DNA of 64,000 nucleotides. It comes from an uncultured Caldilineaceae bacterium. Its GTDB lineage: Bacteria > Chloroflexota > Anaerolineae > Caldilineales > Caldilineaceae. The stretch lies in NCBI GenBank assembly GCA_958295915.1, contig OY282381.1, positions 3,184,722-3,248,721 on the forward strand. Direction: 5' to 3'. Under the pieces are notes generated by a model. The model was not told the DNA's origin and did no database searches. It saw only the letters and a program-made list of their open reading frames with translations. The translations under genes and the position numbers were made by a program. Shown piece after piece: positions 26,642 to 36,001 of this stretch; position 1 is the stretch's first letter; each line of letters starts with the position of its first letter.

Positions 26642-28096
26642 TTGACGATCAAGTTTGGCACAGACGGTTGGCGGGCCATCATCAGTGAGGAGTTTACATT
26701 CAAAAATGTGCGTAAGGTTGCGCAGGCGATTGCTGATGTAACCCATGAGCAGTATCGCGGCTCCCCTCATTTGCAACCGTCGTTGGTTGTCGGATTCGAC
26801 ACACGCTTTCTCAGCGATCGCTACGCCGTTGCTGTGGCAGAAGTGCTGGCCGGCAATGGCATCCGCGTCTGGTTGAGCAAAGCCGATGCGCCAACGCCCA
26901 TGGTCTCCTATGCAATTGTTGACAAGTGGGCTGACGGTGGCGTGATGATCACCGCCAGCCACAATCCGCCCCGCTACAACGGCATCAAACTGAAGGCCTC
27001 GTACGGCGGTTCCGCCACCTCTGCCACCCACAAGGCAGTGGAGCAACGCATCCATCAGCGCGATCGACAAGGACTGTCCCCGGAAATAATAGCCTACGAC
27101 CACGCTCTTGAAGCTGGCATTATTGAACGCTTCGACCCGCTGCCCGCTTTCCGCGCGCAGATACAGAGACTGGTCGATTTCGACGCCATCCAACAGGCCG
27201 GTCTTTCCGTCGCTGTAGATGCCATGTACGGGGCCGGACGCATCTACCTCCGGCGACTGCTGGAAGAGGCGGATTGCCATGTGACTGAACTACGCAGCGA
27301 GATGAATCCCGGCTTCAACGGCATCCATCCGGAACCGATCGCGAAACATCTGCAACTACTGGCGGCAGAGATGTCGACAGGCAAATATCAGTTGGGGCTG
27401 GCCACCGATGGCGACGCCGACCGCATCGGCGCCATCGACCCGGACGGACGCTTTATCGACCCCCATCAGATTATGGCTCTGCTGGTCGATTATCTGATTC
27501 AGGAGCGGGCGCTGCGCGGGAGTATCGCCAAGACGGTCAGTACGACGCAGATGCTGAACCGATTGGCCGAACATCACGGGCTGCATGTGCACGAGACACC
27601 GGTAGGCTTCCATTACATCAGCGATCTGATGCTACAGGAGTCGGTGCTGCTGGGCGGGGAGGAGAGCGGTGGCATCAGCATTTTCGGCCACATCCCCGAA
27701 GGGGACGGATTGCTGATGGGACTGTTGCTGACCGAGATCGTGGCCAAACGGCGCAAGCCCCTGGGCGCGCTCATCGATGAACTGATGGAACGACCATATA
27801 TGGGGAAATTCTGCTATGGTCGGGATGATCGGGCCGTGAAACCGTTCGACAAGGCAGAACTGGTGCAAGGGTTGATAGCGAATCGGCCGCAGGCTCTGAC
27901 CGGCTCGCCTGTGGCCCAGGTGAACAATCAGGACGGCGTGAAGTTCATCCTGACAAATAACAGCTGGCTGTTGATCCGACCTAGCGGCACAGAACCTGTG
28001 TTGCGAATCTATGCCGAAGCCCATTCAGACGAAGCAGTAGCCACGCTGCTGGAAGAGGGGACAGTGTTGGCCCAACGGGTGCTGCAGAGGATATGA
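26642..28096 (+). CDS. Phosphoglucomutase/phosphomannomutase family protein
   Basis: 484 aa. It starts with TTG at 26642, with GGAGG 9 nt upstream. The phosphoserine loop MITASHNPPRYNGIK is near residue 100, the metal loop DGDADRIGAI near 260, the sugar-binding loop GGEESGGIS near 340, and the phosphate-binding RPSGTEPVLRIYAEA near the C-terminus. It interconverts hexose 1- and 6-phosphates (glucose, mannose or glucosamine). Confidence 0.95.
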   Translation: MTIKFGTDGWRAIISEEFTFKNVRKVAQAIADVTHEQYRGSPHLQPSLVVGFDTRFLSDRYAVAVAEVLAGNGIRVWLSKADAPTPMVSYAIVDKWADGGVMITASHNPPRYNGIKLKASYGGSATSATHKAVEQRIHQRDRQGLSPEIIAYDHALEAGIIERFDPLPAFRAQIQRLVDFDAIQQAGLSVAVDAMYGAGRIYLRRLLEEADCHVTELRSEMNPGFNGIHPEPIAKHLQLLAAEMSTGKYQLGLATDGDADRIGAIDPDGRFIDPHQIMALLVDYLIQERALRGSIAKTVSTTQMLNRLAEHHGLHVHETPVGFHYISDLMLQESVLLGGEESGGISIFGHIPEGDGLLMGLLLTEIVAKRRKPLGALIDELMERPYMGKFCYGRDDRAVKPFDKAELVQGLIANRPQALTGSPVAQVNNQDGVKFILTNNSWLLIRPSGTEPVLRIYAEAHSDEAVATLLEEGTVLAQRVLQRI

Positions 28097-28133
28097 GCCA
28101 AGCAATGCTGCCCCACGCCCAATCCAGCAGAAC

Positions 28134-28202
28134 GAAGAGAGAAGGAAGATGTGAGAGCAGTGAGAGGTGTTCTCTCTCCTCACTCCTATCTCTTCACTTC
28201 TC
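28134..28202. repeat. R4 GA/TC-rich palindrome
   Basis: Left arm GAAGAGAGAAGGAAGATGTG, right arm CTCACTCCTATCTCTTCACT. Long imperfect stem with a short loop. It lies between two gene ends (convergent), where it could also act as a terminator. Confidence 0.75.
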
Positions 28203-28215
28203 GATAGCCGCCGTT

Positions 28216-28539
28216 TCAGCTCGGCCTGGGAGCCAGACGCTGTCTGATCTCCTGGCGCGTCTGCTCGAAAGTCTGACGCAGCATCAGATCAGAGGCCTTT
28301 TGTGAACCAACGACACGCCGAGCGCAGGTGACACAGCCCAGCGAAGCCTTATAACAGCTCTGGTCACAGTTGAGACAATCGCATAGACGAATCATCATGA
28401 GAGAGAAAGCGAGTGTGTCCTCGTTTCCATCACGCTGGCTTGCCACTTGGTCGACCAACTCCTGCCAATCGGCGCCTCGTTCCAGACCCAGTGGTTGGAT
28501 GGCCCGATGGGGAAAGAGAATTTCACTTTTGGGGTACAT
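28216..28539 (-). CDS. Small cysteine-rich protein, unknown function
   Basis: 107 aa from the ATG at 28539 (MYPKSEILFP), with AAGGAG 6 nt upstream. A central cluster LCDCLNCDQSCYKASLGCVTCARR holds six Cys in about 22 residues, which suggests a metal-binding or Fe-S site. No family is recognised and no membrane segment is seen. Its ribosome site directly follows an R1 palindrome, so the leader is made largely of the repeat. Confidence 0.75.
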   Translation of the reverse strand: MYPKSEILFPHRAIQPLGLERGADWQELVDQVASQRDGNEDTLAFSLMMIRLCDCLNCDQSCYKASLGCVTCARRVVGSQKASDLMLRQTFEQTRQEIRQRLAPRPS

Positions 28540-28552
28540 AACCACTCCTTTC

Positions 28553-28584
28553 GCGCCTCTTTCGCGCAGAAGGCGCATTCAACA
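28553..28584 (+). repeat. R1 palindrome in the leader of the Cys-rich protein
   Basis: GCGCCTCTTTCGCGCAGAAG followed by GCGCATTCAACA. The loop differs by one base and the right arm by one inserted base. It lies 13 nt upstream of the ATG (in minus-strand terms). Confidence 0.85.
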
Positions 28585-28623
28585 ATATGATATATGAAAC
28601 AATGAAAGCGGATGTGATGGGAT

Positions 28624-29373
28624 TCAGACCCTGACGACCAGCAACAACGCCGACAAGACAGACAGCACAGTCACCAACAGACTGAACAGCAGAACGAAAA
28701 ACACCGGCAGGAAGACCGCTATCAACGACCGGCTTCGGGGCAACCCCGTAACCTCCTCATTGGCTCTCGCATAGACGATGACAGCCCAGATGACACCGGC
28801 CACACTACCCACCCGCCCCAGACACGGAATCGGCGCAAGACCGCTGAGCAGCAAGGGCGCCGCGGCAAAACCCGTAGCAGCGAAGAACGGCTGCAGCCGG
28901 TTGGCGGCGCCCAGTGCTTTGTTGCAGACCATCACCAACGCGCCGTATACAATCCACAGCGAGAGCCAGCGCAGCGGCCAGTTGATCCACTCGCCGAGGG
29001 CGCTTAGAAACGCTGTAAACCAACCAGGAAAGGGCTGCTCAAGACCGGCGATGGTTTGGAAAAGTTCGCCCAACTGGGCAAGGCCGAAAAGACCAGACAC
29101 AAATTGAATTGGCGCCTGGTTCATCGCGCCTCTTTCGAGCAGAGACGCATTCAACATCGCGCCCACAGCCGCCAATCGCGCCAAGGGCAGAGCGCTGCCA
29201 GCCGCCGTAGCCTGCCCCCAATTGAACAGAAACGGGAGAAAGCCGGCCAGCAAGCCGAGCAGAACAACCATACCCAGGGATTGGCGCATTGTTGTGTTGG
29301 CGAAACCAGGCGCGCGCAGTTGGATTGCATCGCTCATCTTCTGGGGAGGAGGAAGCCACTGGCGCAGGCTCAC
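28624..29373 (-). CDS. Yip1-family integral membrane protein with an R1-encoded loop
   Basis: 249 aa. The GTG at 29373 overlaps the upstream stop (GTGA) and has GGAGG 6 nt before it, so it is translationally coupled. About five to six hydrophobic helices in the Yip1 arrangement (LGMVVLLGLLAGFLPFLF, LSLWIVYGALVMVCNKALG, AVFLPVFFVLLFSLLVTVL). The loop MLNASLLERGAMN after helix 1 is encoded by an R1 palindrome at 29126-29156. Function unknown; it is paired with a second Yip1 gene. Confidence 0.75.
   Translation of the reverse strand: MSLRQWLPPPQKMSDAIQLRAPGFANTTMRQSLGMVVLLGLLAGFLPFLFNWGQATAAGSALPLARLAAVGAMLNASLLERGAMNQAPIQFVSGLFGLAQLGELFQTIAGLEQPFPGWFTAFLSALGEWINWPLRWLSLWIVYGALVMVCNKALGAANRLQPFFAATGFAAAPLLLSGLAPIPCLGRVGSVAGVIWAVIVYARANEEVTGLPRSRSLIAVFLPVFFVLLFSLLVTVLSVLSALLLVVRV
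29126..29156 (+). repeat. R1 palindrome inside a Yip1 gene
   Basis: GCGCCTCTTTCGAGCAGAGA followed by CGCATTCAACA. It is read on the opposite strand as NASLLERGA without a stop. Confidence 0.85.
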
Positions 29374-30074
29374 AGACCGCCTCCGGCCACAACCATCAAC
29401 GCGCCCAGACCGACGCCCACAAGGCTACCGGCCAGCAGCAGTAGCAGCCATGTCCCGACTGCCGCCAATGCCGCCTGTCGGGGAGGCAGTTCATGAGCCA
29501 CTTCAAGACCCCGATAGGCGATCAAAATGCCCCATACATGGATCAGGACAGTGGCGATGGAGACATAGGGAATGATAGTGAGTATGTATAGCAGACGAGG
29601 CCCGTTGCTTAACGCCATAGCGCCCAGAGTCTGGCCTAGCGAGCCTTGCCCGCCGGCAGCCCGGGCAAACGCATGGCCGGTGATGCCGAAGAGAAGCCAC
29701 TGGCAGATGAGACCAAGAGGCGTGACCGCCAGCGTTAAGAGACGAAACCAGCCGCTGTCGTAACCGCTGAACGCCAAAAGGAAAGGCCAGATACCGCGTA
29801 GAGTCCGTTCGACTTCCAGCAGCGTCTCTCCATTGGCTGCGCTTTGTCGCAAACTTTGCAACAGCGCGCTCAGGAGCGCCTCCGATGGCGGCAGAGACGC
29901 TGTCAGGAGCAGCCCCCCGATCATCCGCGCTACGGCAATCAGAATACCGATGCAGACGCACAGAAAGAGCCCCTCAAGCCATGGATTGTCGTCATCGACC
30001 ATTTCTACAAACGGGTCCGGTTCCAAGAGCAGAGCCTGCCCGAGGAATCTTGGATAGTTCTGTGGCTGTAGCAT
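29370..30074 (-). CDS. Yip1-family integral membrane protein
   Basis: About 234 aa from the ATG at 30074 (MLQPQNYPRF). The upstream extension to 30137 is read from an R1 copy (RLFRAEAH) and is unlikely to be translated. It has several hydrophobic helices (GLFLCVCIGILIAVARMIGGLLL, PLGLICQWLLFGITG, LLLLLAGSLVGVGLGALMVV) and the GQTLGAMALSNGPRLLYILTIIP segment typical of Yip1. It overlaps the next Yip1 gene by 4 bp. Confidence 0.75.
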   Translation of the reverse strand: MLQPQNYPRFLGQALLLEPDPFVEMVDDDNPWLEGLFLCVCIGILIAVARMIGGLLLTASLPPSEALLSALLQSLRQSAANGETLLEVERTLRGIWPFLLAFSGYDSGWFRLLTLAVTPLGLICQWLLFGITGHAFARAAGGQGSLGQTLGAMALSNGPRLLYILTIIPYVSIATVLIHVWGILIAYRGLEVAHELPPRQAALAAVGTWLLLLLAGSLVGVGLGALMVVAGGGL

Positions 30075-30103
30075 CGATACGATCAGTTCGAGGTGTGAAA
30101 AGA

Positions 30104-30132
30104 TTGCATGCGCCTCTGCTCGAAAGAGGCGC
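30104..30132 (-). repeat. R1 palindrome upstream of the Yip1 pair
   Basis: TTGCATGCGCCTCTGCTCGA followed by AAGAGGCGC, perfect 8-bp arms. Confidence 0.85.
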
Positions 30133-30144
30133 GGCATGTAGCCA

Positions 30145-30168
30145 GTTTACATCAATCCGCATGTAAAC
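30145..30168. promoter_or_regulatory. Operator-like inverted repeat between divergent genes
   Basis: GTTTACAT-CAATCCGC-ATGTAAAC, perfect 8-bp arms, in the divergent gap between the Yip1 pair and the HypE-like gene. TTTACA with TATACC 18 nt later could be a weak promoter overlapping it. Confidence 0.45.
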
Positions 30169-30301
30169 GTATACCAATCATAGCACAGATCCCATCCGCG
30201 CCAGAAAATTGCAACTGTACGGGAAAAAATCTTCAACGGAGCCGCTGTTTGACACGCGGCTCCGCGCCCGCTACGCTCATGAAAAAACAGGGGACATGGA
30301 T

Positions 30302-31351
30302 ATGCCGCCGATATCAGCCTCGTTACCAACCGGAAAACTGCCTGCAACCTTGCTGGCGCAGCTTCTCTCCTCCCTGCCGACCGCTGATCCGCATCTTTTC
30401 TTGGGTCCAGGCGTCGGCGAAGATGCCGCGCTCATCGAACTGAACAGCGCCGGCCGCCCAGATCGTCTGCTTGCCGCCAAAAGCGATCCGATCACCTTTG
30501 CCACAGATGAAATTGGCTACTACGCGGTGAATGTCTGCGCCAATGATCTGGCCGTGTGCGGCGCCCGCGCGCGCTTTTATTTGCCCACAGTTCTGCTGCC
30601 TGAACAGACAACAGATGCCAACGTCCGACAGATCTTCTCCCAGATCAGCGACGCCTGCCGCACTCTGGGTATCGCAGTGGCCGGCGGGCACACGGAAGTG
30701 ACGCCCGCAGTGAATCAGCCGGTCGTGGCCGGAACACTGCTGGGAGAGGTTTCTCGGCGAAAAGTAGTGCGCACAGGCGGCTGTCGCCCCGGCGATGTCA
30801 TCCTCTTGGCCGGCAGCGCCGCCATCGAGGGCACATCGATCATCGCCCGAGAGAAGCGAGACGCGCTTCTCGCCCAGGGCTGGACGGCCGCAGAATTGGA
30901 TGCGGCGGCAAACTATCTGCACGAGCCAGGGATCAGTGTGCTGGCGCCGGCCCTGGCCGCGGCCGAGGCAGAGCTGGCGACAGCGATGCACGACCCCACA
31001 GAAGGCGGAGTGGCCACCGGCCTGTGGGAGATAGCCGACGCCTCCGGCTGCGGGCTGGAAGTCGATCTGCTGAGGATTCCGGTGACGCCGTTGACCGCAC
31101 AGCTCTGCGCGGCATGCGGGCTTGACCCCCTGGGAACGATCGCATCCGGAGGGCTGCTGGCGACCGCCGCGCCGGACAATGTGGCGTCCCTGCTGACTCT
31201 CTGGCAGAAACTCGGCAAACAGGGACAGAGCATCGGGCGGGTGCTCCCCGCGGAAAAGGGCGTCTGCGGAATGCGTGACAGCAAACGCACAGCGCTCCCG
31301 CGCTTCGATGCCGATGAAATTGTAAAATTATGGGCAGGGAAAGAAGCTTGA
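30302..31351 (+). CDS. AIR synthase / HypE-related ATP-binding protein
   Basis: About 349 aa. The ATG at 30302 has AGGGG 8 nt upstream. PurM-like family features: GPGVGEDAALIE (N-terminal glycine motif), AVNVCANDLAVCGARARFYLPTVLLP, GIAVAGGHTEVTP, MHDPTEGGVATGLWEIA and GTIASGGLLA. HypE makes the thiocarboxamide of hydrogenase cyanide ligands, but its C-terminal PRxC motif is absent here and no hydrogenase genes are nearby. A different AIR-synthase-like role is therefore likely. Confidence 0.85.
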   Translation: MPPISASLPTGKLPATLLAQLLSSLPTADPHLFLGPGVGEDAALIELNSAGRPDRLLAAKSDPITFATDEIGYYAVNVCANDLAVCGARARFYLPTVLLPEQTTDANVRQIFSQISDACRTLGIAVAGGHTEVTPAVNQPVVAGTLLGEVSRRKVVRTGGCRPGDVILLAGSAAIEGTSIIAREKRDALLAQGWTAAELDAAANYLHEPGISVLAPALAAAEAELATAMHDPTEGGVATGLWEIADASGCGLEVDLLRIPVTPLTAQLCAACGLDPLGTIASGGLLATAAPDNVASLLTLWQKLGKQGQSIGRVLPAEKGVCGMRDSKRTALPRFDADEIVKLWAGKEA

Positions 31352-31440
31352 ATGCGCCTCCGCATCTTTGCGACATTGCGTTTTTTTCTGGGTGTTCTTT
31401 GCGTCCTTGCGCCTTGGCGACATTGCGTTGCTTTCTGGGG
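31347..31440. repeat. R2 repeat fused to a half R1 at the HypE-like gene end
   Basis: TTGAATGCGCCTCC (half of a reverse R1) is joined to CATCTTTGCGACATTGCG and then CTTTGCGTCCTTGCGCCTTG and GGCGACATTGCGTTGC. Confidence 0.65.
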
Positions 31441-31472
31441 GTGCGTTTGGCTACGCAATACGCAACGCGCTC

Positions 31473-31501
31473 TTGAACATCATCCGCGCGGCGTGTATAA
31501 T
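31473..31501 (+). promoter_or_regulatory. Sigma-70-like promoter for the DUF1156 gene
   Basis: TTGAAC (31473-31478), a 17-nt spacer, then TATAAT (31496-31501), preceded by TG. It gives a leader of about 100 nt before the ATG at 31611. Confidence 0.65.
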
Positions 31502-31610
31502 GCCCCCGGCGCGCAGCCCGAATTGTCCGCCCTATGAATTGAAGGCTGCCCCTGTTTTTCCAGCCCGCCGTATCCGGCGCGGCCACCAAGCTTGAAGCTG
31601 AGATCAGCCC

Positions 31611-34600
31611 ATGGCACGCGCTGTCACCCGCAAGAAACTGATCGAAGTCGCCCTGCCCCTGGACGCCATCAACGTCGCCTCCGCGCGCGAGAAATCGATC
31701 CGCCACGGCCACCCCAGCACTCTGCACCTGTGGTGGGCGCGTCGTCCCCTGGCCGCGGCGCGCGCCGTCATCTTCGCCAGCCTGGTGGACGACCCCTCTG
31801 CATGGCCGCAGCTGTTCCCCGGCGAGGAGGCCCAGTCCGAGGAGCGCCAGCGGCTCTTCGACCTCATCGAGCAGCTGGTCAAGTGGGAGAACACCACCGA
31901 CGAGAGAGTCCTGGAAGAGGCTAGGGATGAAATCCGCAAGAGCTGGCGTGGCGCTTGCGCGGACAACCGCGACCACCCGCGCGCGGCCGACCTGTTCGAC
32001 CCCGACAAGCTGCCGGCCTTCCATGACCCCTTCGCCGGCGGCGGCTCCATCCCCCTGGAGGCGCAGCGGCTGGGTCTGGAGAGCTTCGCCAGCGACCTCA
32101 ACCCGGTGGCAGTGCTGATCAACAAAGCCATGATCGAGATACCGCCCAAATTCGCCGGCCAGCCGCCGGTCAACCCTAGGGTAAGAAGTGAGGGGGGAAG
32201 AGAGAGTAGCGAGCAAGGGAGGGACGGTGATGCGCCGTCGGGAGACGATTCCGTGGCGGCAGGCGCTGGCGGCGGCACGCGAGCTGTCTCATCTGCCGCG
32301 CGCAGAGAAGTAGGGCATGCCTTCTCAGAATACGCCCGCGCTCGAGAACGCACGAGATTTCTCGGGGTCACACGCCGTGACAGAGAGGCTGCTGATGCCG
32401 TGCGAACCCCAGCCACTGTGCGGTCTGATGGACGAGGCGAGTCGAATGCTGACAGTCATGCGCCGCAAACGCCGCGCCATCTGACCTCTCACTCCGCCCT
32501 CCTCTTTCCTCTCTCCTATCGCGGCGCGGCCGGCCTGGCCGAGGATGTGCGCTACTATGGCAAGTGGATGCGCGCCGCGGCCGAGAAACGCATCGGCCAC
32601 CTCTACCCCAAGCTGGAAGTCACGCCGGAGATGGCGCGGGCGCGTCCCGACCTTGAGCGGTATGTGGGCCGCAAGCTGACGGTCATCGCCTGGCTGTGGG
32701 CGCGCACGGTACGCAGCTCCAACCCGGCCTTCGCCGCTATAGAAGTGCCGCTGGCGTCTACCTTCATCCTGTCGAAGAAAAAGGACAGGGAAGCCTACAT
32801 CGAGCCGCTGATCGATGACGACGGCTATCGCTTCATCGTCAAGGCGGGGCCACCGCCGGAGGGGGCCAGAAAGGGCACAAAATCTGGCGGTAGTCGCAGT
32901 CCGTTCCTGTGCTTGATGTCGGGTGCACCGATGCTGTTCGAGTACATACGCTCTGAGGCGAAGGCAGGCCGTATGGGCACTCGACTGATGGCGGTCGTTG
33001 CTGAGGGGGATCGGGGGCGGGTCTATCTGCCGCCAACGCCAGAACAGGAAGCGATTGCGCTGAGTGCCATGCCCGATGTCATGCCGGAGACAGACCTGCC
33101 TGAACGCGCGCTGGGCTTCCGGGTGCAGCAATACGGCATGACCAAGTGGCGCGACCTGTTCACCGCTCGCCAGCTAGTGGCCCTGACCACCTTCAGCGAC
33201 CTGGTAGGTGAGGCGCGCGAACGCATCCAACGGGACGCCGCGGCCGCTGGTCTGCCGGATGACGGCGTTCCCCTGCGCGACGGCGGCATCGGGGCCACTG
33301 CCTACGCCGAGGCGGTGGCTATGTACTTGGCGTTTGGCGCTAGTAAGACAGCGAACCGTGCAAGCACCCTTTGCACCTTCAAAATCTCTGTCGAGTGTCC
33401 CGGGGACACTTTTGGACGTCAAGCGATTCCCATGTCGTGGGACTATGCTGAAGCCAATACAGTCAGCGGCCCCAGTGGATCTTTCGCAAGTATGATCAAG
33501 AACACGGTGGCTGGGCTTCTTTCTAACGGAGCAATACCAGACGCTATCGGCTATGGGCATCTGGTTGACGCTGCTACACAGTCCATTACCCTAAGCAAGA
33601 TCGCCTCTACTGATCCGCCCTACTACGATAACATCGGTTACGCCGACCTGTCCGATTTCTTCTACGTCTGGCTGCGCCGTTCTTTGAGATCAACTTTTCC
33701 CGACATCTTCGCTACGCTCGCCGTCCCCAAGGCTGAGGAGTTGGTCGCTACGCCCTACCGCCATGATGGGAGCAAAGAGAAGGCGGAATCATTTTTCATG
33801 GCTGGCATGACATTGGCGATGCAACGTCTCGCGGAGCAATCGCACCCGGCCTTTCCGGTCACAATCTACTACGCCTTCAAGCAGTCGGAGAAGAAAGGCG
33901 ATTCCGGTACTTCGAGCACGGGCTGGGAGACGTTTCTCGAGGCAGTAATGCGAGCCGGGTTTGCCATCAGCGGCACATGGCCTGTGCGCACGGAACGCGA
34001 GAACCGAAAGCTGAATCAGGGTACCAACGCCCTCGCCTCCAGCATCGTCCTCGTCTGCCGCCCGCGCCCCGCCGACGCGCCCCTGGCCACGCGCCGCGAG
34101 TTCATGGACGCCCTCAAGGAGGAGCTGCCGCCGGCTGTGGCCAAGATGCAGACCAGCAACATCGCGCCCGTGGACCTGGCCCAGACCGCCATCGGCCCCG
34201 GCATGGCCATCTTCACCCGCTACGCGCGCGTGTTGCACATCAGCGGAGAGACCGTATCGGTGCGCGAGGCCCTGGCCCTCATCAACCAGACCCTGGACGA
34301 GACGCTGAGCGCGCAGGAGGGCGACTTCGACGCCGACACGCGCTGGGCCCTGGCCTGGTTCGAGCAGGTGGGCTTTGCCGAAGGCGCGTTCGGGGTGGCC
34401 GAGACGCTCTCCAAGGCCAAGAACACCAGCGTCGACGGCCTGGTCGCGGCCGGCATCCTGCAGGCCGGGGCCGGCAAAGTGCGCCTGTTGCGTCCCCTGG
34501 AACTGCCGGCCGACTGGGAGCCGCAGACAGACACGCGGCTCACTGTCTGGGAGATAGTGCACCACCTTGTGCGCGTCCACTATCAGCAGGGCGAGGAGGC

Positions 34601-34802
34601 GGCCGGCGTCCTGTTGGCGCGCTTGAGAGGCAACATCAGGGACGCGCGCGAGCTGGCCTATCGTCTCTACCATATCTGCGAGCGCAAGAACCGCGCCCAG
34701 GAAGCGCACGACTACAACGCCCTGGTCCGCAGCTGGCCGGAGATCGCGCGCCTGGCCGTGCGGGCGACATGGGCCGCGCAAGCGACGCTGCTGAACCCAT
34801 AA
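31611..34802 (+). CDS. DUF1156 DNA methyltransferase with an in-frame insertion
   Basis: 1063 aa. The N-terminal DUF1156 signature is [21 protein letters not shown]. The SAM motif [18 protein letters not shown] is near residue 138 and the catalytic [20 protein letters not shown] near 668. Relatives are DNA adenine methylases found in phage-defence gene sets with DUF499 and helicase genes. None of those partners is present here, so it is an orphan. Residues about 190-303 interrupt the usual run between PPVNP and [16 protein letters not shown]. This segment is Arg/Ser/Ala-rich low complexity, bounded by GA- and TC-rich DNA, and reads better in another frame (32230-32484). The host frame stays open through it. 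Confidence 0.88.
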   Translation: MARAVTRKKLIEVALPLDAINVASAREKSIRHGHPSTLHLWWARRPLAAARAVIFASLVDDPSAWPQLFPGEEAQSEERQRLFDLIEQLVKWENTTDERVLEEARDEIRKSWRGACADNRDHPRAADLFDPDKLPAFHDPFAGGGSIPLEAQRLGLESFASDLNPVAVLINKAMIEIPPKFAGQPPVNPRVRSEGGRESSEQGRDGDAPSGDDSVAAGAGGGTRAVSSAARREVGHAFSEYARARERTRFLGVTRRDREAADAVRTPATVRSDGRGESNADSHAPQTPRHLTSHSALLFPLSYRGAAGLAEDVRYYGKWMRAAAEKRIGHLYPKLEVTPEMARARPDLERYVGRKLTVIAWLWARTVRSSNPAFAAIEVPLASTFILSKKKDREAYIEPLIDDDGYRFIVKAGPPPEGARKGTKSGGSRSPFLCLMSGAPMLFEYIRSEAKAGRMGTRLMAVVAEGDRGRVYLPPTPEQEAIALSAMPDVMPETDLPERALGFRVQQYGMTKWRDLFTARQLVALTTFSDLVGEARERIQRDAAAAGLPDDGVPLRDGGIGATAYAEAVAMYLAFGASKTANRASTLCTFKISVECPGDTFGRQAIPMSWDYAEANTVSGPSGSFASMIKNTVAGLLSNGAIPDAIGYGHLVDAATQSITLSKIASTDPPYYDNIGYADLSDFFYVWLRRSLRSTFPDIFATLAVPKAEELVATPYRHDGSKEKAESFFMAGMTLAMQRLAEQSHPAFPVTIYYAFKQSEKKGDSGTSSTGWETFLEAVMRAGFAISGTWPVRTERENRKLNQGTNALASSIVLVCRPRPADAPLATRREFMDALKEELPPAVAKMQTSNIAPVDLAQTAIGPGMAIFTRYARVLHISGETVSVREALALINQTLDETLSAQEGDFDADTRWALAWFEQVGFAEGAFGVAETLSKAKNTSVDGLVAAGILQAGAGKVRLLRPLELPADWEPQTDTRLTVWEIVHHLVRVHYQQGEEAAGVLLARLRGNIRDARELAYRLYHICERKNRAQEAHDYNALVRSWPEIARLAVRATWAAQATLLNP
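32181..32519 (+). mobile_element. Small insertion with GA/TC-rich inverted ends inside the DUF1156 gene
   Basis: The left arm begins GTAAGAAGTGAGGGGGGAAG (32181-32223) and the right arm is CTCACTCCGCCCTCCTCTTT plus CCTCTCTCCTAT (32485-32519), in opposite orientation. Between them lies one remnant reading frame that fills the interval. The arms resemble the R4 palindromes at 15379 and 28134, which may be versions without the internal gene. The length keeps the host frame. Confidence 0.6.
32230..32484 (+). pseudogene. Decayed four-helix-bundle (23S intervening-sequence type) gene, tentative
   Basis: In the +1 frame relative to the host gene, ATG at 32230 to TGA at 32482-32484 gives 85 codons with a single internal TAG at 32311. 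The first part, [30 protein letters not shown], resembles the start of four-helix-bundle proteins (WxxAxxLA...LPxxEKYGLxSQ), with the TAG sitting where Tyr is usual. The end, [18 protein letters not shown], resembles their last helix. The family is normally about 120 aa, so the middle is deleted. The match is from memory and needs a profile search. Confidence 0.4.
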
Positions 34803-34888
34803 ACACGATGATTCCTATGAGTATCGACCATGATTTCATCCTGTCCATCATCTGAATCAGGAGAATCACAGTCCGCCGTTCACTCCTT

Positions 34889-36001
34889 CTACAGCCCCTC
34901 CACCGTCTCCGCCGCCAGATGATCGACCACCGCCTTGATATCCCCCTCATGGGCGTCATAGACCCGCAACTGCCGGTCCGCGCTGGTGCCGGTGGTGAGC
35001 ATCCCCTGGATCGGCTCGATCTCCTTTTCACTGCCCAGTTCGACGATCTCCTCCCCCACCAGCTCCAGCAGTTCCCGCACCAATGACCGCGCCGGTAGTT
35101 CCGCCTGCTTGCCGAAGTCGATCATCTTGCCGTCCAGCCCGTAGCGCGCCGCCCGCCACTTGTTCTCGTCGATCAACTCTTTGCTGTAGACCCGGAATGT
35201 CACATTGCGCTGGCGCAGCTTCCAATGCCAGAGCACGATCGCCTGGCATAGCGCGGCGATGGCGATGGCCTCATCCACCCGCGTGCAGATATCACAGATC
35301 CGAAACTCCAGCGTCGGGTATATGTGATGGGGGCGCATATCCCACCAGATTTTGCTGGAATCGGGAATGCAGCCGGTGTTGACAAGGGTTTGAAGCAGCC
35401 CCTGGTAGGCGGCCCGGTTGGGAAACACGTCGGGGATGCCGCTGCGGGGAAAATCCTCAAAAACGATGGACCGATAGCTCTTGAGCCCTGTGCGTCGTCC
35501 GGACCAGAACGGGCTGCTGGTGCTCAGGGCCAGGAGATGGGGCAGCATATAGCGGACGACATTCATTGTGTCAATGGCGAAATTGGGATCGTCCAGACCC
35601 ACATGGATGTGCATGCCGAAGATCAACAGGCGCTGGGCCAGCAGTTGCATCTCCTCCAGCACGCCCAGATACCGGGGGAACGGGGTCACTTCCTGATCGG
35701 ACCAGCGGCTCATGGGGTGGGTGGCCGCGGCAACGATGGCCAGCCCCTTTTCCTGGGCGAGTCTGCTGATGAACGCCCGCTGGCGCAACAGCTCCTCTTT
35801 CGCTTCCGTGGCCGTGGCGCAGACCGGCGTGCCCAATTCTACCATCGACTGGTGCAGCTCTGCCTTAAGCTCTCGCTCCACGATCACCAGCTCGCCATTT
35901 TCAATAAATTGGGTGATGAATGAGCGCAGTTGGCCGGTCTCCGGATCGACGACCTGATACTCTTCCTCGATACCGAGTGTCAGTTTCGGTCGTGAAATCA
36001 T
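34889..36001 (-). CDS. YbdK-type carboxylate-amine ligase (glutamate-cysteine ligase family 2)
   Basis: 370 aa. The N-terminal signature [14 protein letters not shown], then [19 protein letters not shown] and RSGIPDVF are typical of the GCS2 fold (PF04107). Such enzymes join an amine to a carboxylate, classically Glu plus Cys. The ATG overlaps the stop of the upstream paralogue by 4 bp and has GGAG upstream. It is the last gene of an operon of four (39025 to 34889). Confidence 0.92.
   Translation of the reverse strand: MISRPKLTLGIEEEYQVVDPETGQLRSFITQFIENGELVIVERELKAELHQSMVELGTPVCATATEAKEELLRQRAFISRLAQEKGLAIVAAATHPMSRWSDQEVTPFPRYLGVLEEMQLLAQRLLIFGMHIHVGLDDPNFAIDTMNVVRYMLPHLLALSTSSPFWSGRRTGLKSYRSIVFEDFPRSGIPDVFPNRAAYQGLLQTLVNTGCIPDSSKIWWDMRPHHIYPTLEFRICDICTRVDEAIAIAALCQAIVLWHWKLRQRNVTFRVYSKELIDENKWRAARYGLDGKMIDFGKQAELPARSLVRELLELVGEEIVELGSEKEIEPIQGMLTTGTSADRQLRVYDAHEGDIKAVVDHLAAETVEGL

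Noticed and set aside
30302..31351. Calling the AIR-synthase-like gene hypE
   Set aside because: No C-terminal PRxC-type motif and no hydrogenase maturation genes nearby.
5740..34802. A coherent phage-defence island built from the two methyltransferases
   Set aside because: They are 23 kb apart, separated by metabolic genes, and neither has helicase or nuclease partners here.
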